Source: Raoultibacter timonensis
GTDB lineage: Bacteria; Actinomycetota; Coriobacteriia; Coriobacteriales; Eggerthellaceae
DNA length: 64,000 bases
NCBI RefSeq assembly: GCF_900240215.1
Contig: NZ_LT964681.1
Coordinates: 718,187-782,186 of the forward strand
Direction of reading: 5' to 3'
A model generated the notes under the pieces. It worked only from the letters and a program-made list of their open reading frames with translations, ran no database searches and was not told where the DNA came from. Numbering within the stretch: the first letter of the stretch is position 1; each line of letters begins with the position of its first letter. The translations under genes were made by a program, and so were the position numbers. Below are positions 62,395-64,000 of this stretch, in pieces.

Positions 62395-64000
62395 TTACTT
62401 GGAGGCAGCGTCCCACGGCTCGAGGCCGGCGCAGTGGCGTCCGCCGATGCGGCCCCATACCATGTTCTCGGAGTTGTTGCCGCCGGTGATACCGTAGCTG
62501 TGAGCCTGGAAGTTGCCGAAGCTGCCCGCGGCGTAGAGGCGCGGAATCACGTTGCCGGCAGGATCGAGCACCTGGGCGTTCGCGTTCTTCTTCGGGCCGC
62601 CAAGCGTCGAGCAGGAACCGGGGTAGATCGAGATGGCGTAGTAGGGTCCTTCTTCGGTGAGCTTGTTGTCCTCGACGGTGAGCTCGCGATCGAAGCGGGC
62701 GTCTTTGCCGGCATCGCAGAAGGCCTGGTACTCTTCGAACGTGGCTTTCAGGTTGTCGAGATCCATCCAGTGGTCGTATTCCTGGATGGCCTTGACGAGG
62801 TCCTCAAGCGTATCGCCCTTGAGCACCCACTTGCGATCGATCTCGACCTGGTTGTCGTCGGACCAGCCGTCCCACGCGCGCAGCTCGTCGGGAAGGTCGG
62901 TGGTGTAGTTTCCGCACTCGAACCAACCGCCCTGTTGGCTGCCCATCGGGCCGCCGTCGATGCCCTTCTGGTCGAAGATCTGCCACGAAGGGATGCGGTC
63001 GTAATCGTCGATGGCATCGTTGAACGACATGAGCGTATGCCAGCCGTTGTGCGCGGTGCCGCCGGTCTTCGATTCGTTCTGGTAGCGCTTGCCCAGACGG
63101 TTCACCGTGAAAAACGCATCGGACTGCGGGCCGGCAAAGATCGCGAAATCGTAGTCGGGATCGCGGGTCCACATGGCGGTCGTGGAGATGACCATGTTCA
63201 TGTGCCAGAGCTTGGCGCCCACTTCTTCGACCATGCGGATGCCGTCGCCGGTGTTCCACTCCCAGCCTTCGAACTTGAAGGGGTAGATGCTCAGGTAGGT
63301 GTTCTTGAGCTCTTCGTTGAACTCGAAGCCGCCCGTGCACATGCAGACGCCCTTGCGAGCCTTAACCGTCTTCTCGGTGCCGTTCTCGAGGAACTTCACG
63401 CCGACGATTTCCTTGTTCTCGGGGTTCTGGATCAGATGCTCTTCGGTGCAGCCGAACAGGATCTGAATCGGCAGACCGAGATCGGCGCGCGTTGCCTCGA
63501 GCTCGTGGAACGTAGTCATGCCGAAGCCGTCGACGCTCGAAACGCCGATGCACCCGGCGTACTTGCCGTCATCGAGGAACCAGTACTCGGGGATGGTCCC
63601 CGCAAGCGCCTGCTCGGCGACCTCGTAGGTCATGCCGTACTTGTCGGCGTATTCGGTATGGCGAACCGCTTCGGCGATGTAGGCGTCGATCATATCCTCT
63701 TCGATGAGGCCGTGGCCGAACGCAACGCAGTAATCGCGGAATACCTTCTCGTCTTTGATGACCGTCCACTCGCCGTTGTTGATGCGACTGTTCCCGCCGC
63801 CCTCAACTGGAGCCTTCTCGAGAATGATGACTTCCGAGCCGCCTTCGTCGGCGGCGACGAGAGAAGACCACATGCCCGCTCCGCCGTATCCGACGACGAC
63901 GACATCGGTCTCGTAGTCCCACGAACTCGGCAGCCAATCACCCGACGGCGCCGCAGATCCCGAAGCGCCCGACGCGCAGCCCGCCAATGCGGCGGCTGTC
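62395..64000 (-). CDS. Tat/lipoprotein FAD reductase (flavoprotein 5), cut by the window edge
   Basis: About 535 residues are visible; the N-terminus with the expected Tat signal lies beyond 64000. The first residues seen (TAAALAGC) are a lipobox. The FAD motif VVVVGYGGAGMWSSLVAADEG follows. LGKRYQNES marks the box before the proton donor, and the Arg402 position reads TGG. The substrate loop is AHSYGITGGNNSENM, without Arg. GSCSTLGGPKKNANAQV before the loop resembles the SCMVTFGG of flavoprotein 3. The last 300 residues are tryptophan-rich (WEWNTGDG, WDGWSDDN). It is paired with the hexaheme cytochrome downstream. Confidence 0.86.
   Translation of the reverse strand, partial: TAAALAGCASGASGSAAPSGDWLPSSWDYETDVVVVGYGGAGMWSSLVAADEGGSEVIILEKAPVEGGGNSRINNGEWTVIKDEKVFRDYCVAFGHGLIEEDMIDAYIAEAVRHTEYADKYGMTYEVAEQALAGTIPEYWFLDDGKYAGCIGVSSVDGFGMTTFHELEATRADLGLPIQILFGCTEEHLIQNPENKEIVGVKFLENGTEKTVKARKGVCMCTGGFEFNEELKNTYLSIYPFKFEGWEWNTGDGIRMVEEVGAKLWHMNMVISTTAMWTRDPDYDFAIFAGPQSDAFFTVNRLGKRYQNESKTGGTAHNGWHTLMSFNDAIDDYDRIPSWQIFDQKGIDGGPMGSQQGGWFECGNYTTDLPDELRAWDGWSDDNQVEIDRKWVLKGDTLEDLVKAIQEYDHWMDLDNLKATFEEYQAFCDAGKDARFDRELTVEDNKLTEEGPYYAISIYPGSCSTLGGPKKNANAQVLDPAGNVIPRLYAAGSFGNFQAHSYGITGGNNSENMVWGRIGGRHCAGLEPWDAASK

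Overview
The window looks like a chromosomal segment from an Eggerthellaceae-type gut actinobacterium (class Coriobacteriia: Eggerthella, Gordonibacter, Raoultibacter or a relative). This rests on GC-rich sequence, repeated Tat-exported flavoprotein reductases paired with small multiheme lipoprotein cytochromes, many LuxR-type regulators fused to a polytopic membrane domain, a menaquinone (men) operon with a MenE-MenC fusion, and an LAQTG sortase-anchored surface protein. No species call can be made from reading alone.

Layout. 1-9.3 kb: the start of a Y-family DNA polymerase (cut by the left edge), a MATE exporter behind a strong palindrome, an LspA-like aspartic protease, a 1229-residue cell-wall-anchored beta-helix protein, and a three-gene Zn-ribbon / YbjQ / SPFH-SHOCT operon. 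9.9-17.2 kb: a molybdenum enzyme locus, made of a membrane LuxR regulator, an MFS carrier, a cytoplasmic DMSO-reductase-superfamily catalytic subunit related to acetylene hydratase, a small dicluster ferredoxin and a second MFS carrier. This is the layout expected of a catechol-dehydroxylase-like system. 17.3-20.4 kb: an XRE regulator, initiator tRNA-Met, an amidohydrolase and a CNNM/CorC protein. 21.1-31.4 kb: two flavoprotein reductase modules with LuxR regulators, a dimethylarginine hydrolase and an APC antiporter. 31.5-39.3 kb: menF-menD-menH-menB-menEC. 39.4-42 kb: mscL with an added zinc ribbon, a MITE-like inverted-repeat element, and nhaA. 42-64 kb: more reductase modules (an FMN-binding flavoprotein, an exported old-yellow-enzyme type protein, two more flavoprotein/cytochrome pairs), a stand-alone glycyl-radical-like domain, an NhaD-type antiporter, two CmpB-like membrane proteins, folE and a diguanylate cyclase.

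How it fits together. Menaquinone made by the men operon could feed electrons to the extracytoplasmic lipoprotein cytochromes and on to the Tat-exported flavoproteins, each acting on a different acceptor. Each module has its own membrane-embedded LuxR regulator: six are in the window, and the regulator of the rightmost module is not seen. Five fumarate-reductase-fold flavoproteins are present. In my by-eye alignment none keeps the catalytic arginine of fumarate reductase, so their substrates are probably not fumarate. The Mo enzyme, in contrast, has no export signal and should act in the cytoplasm, served by two carriers.

Most intergenic stretches hold terminators, dyad operators, or nothing I can recognise. 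Two unrelated 170-180 bp elements bounded by 28-30 bp inverted repeats (20670-20838 and 40064-40243) stand out.
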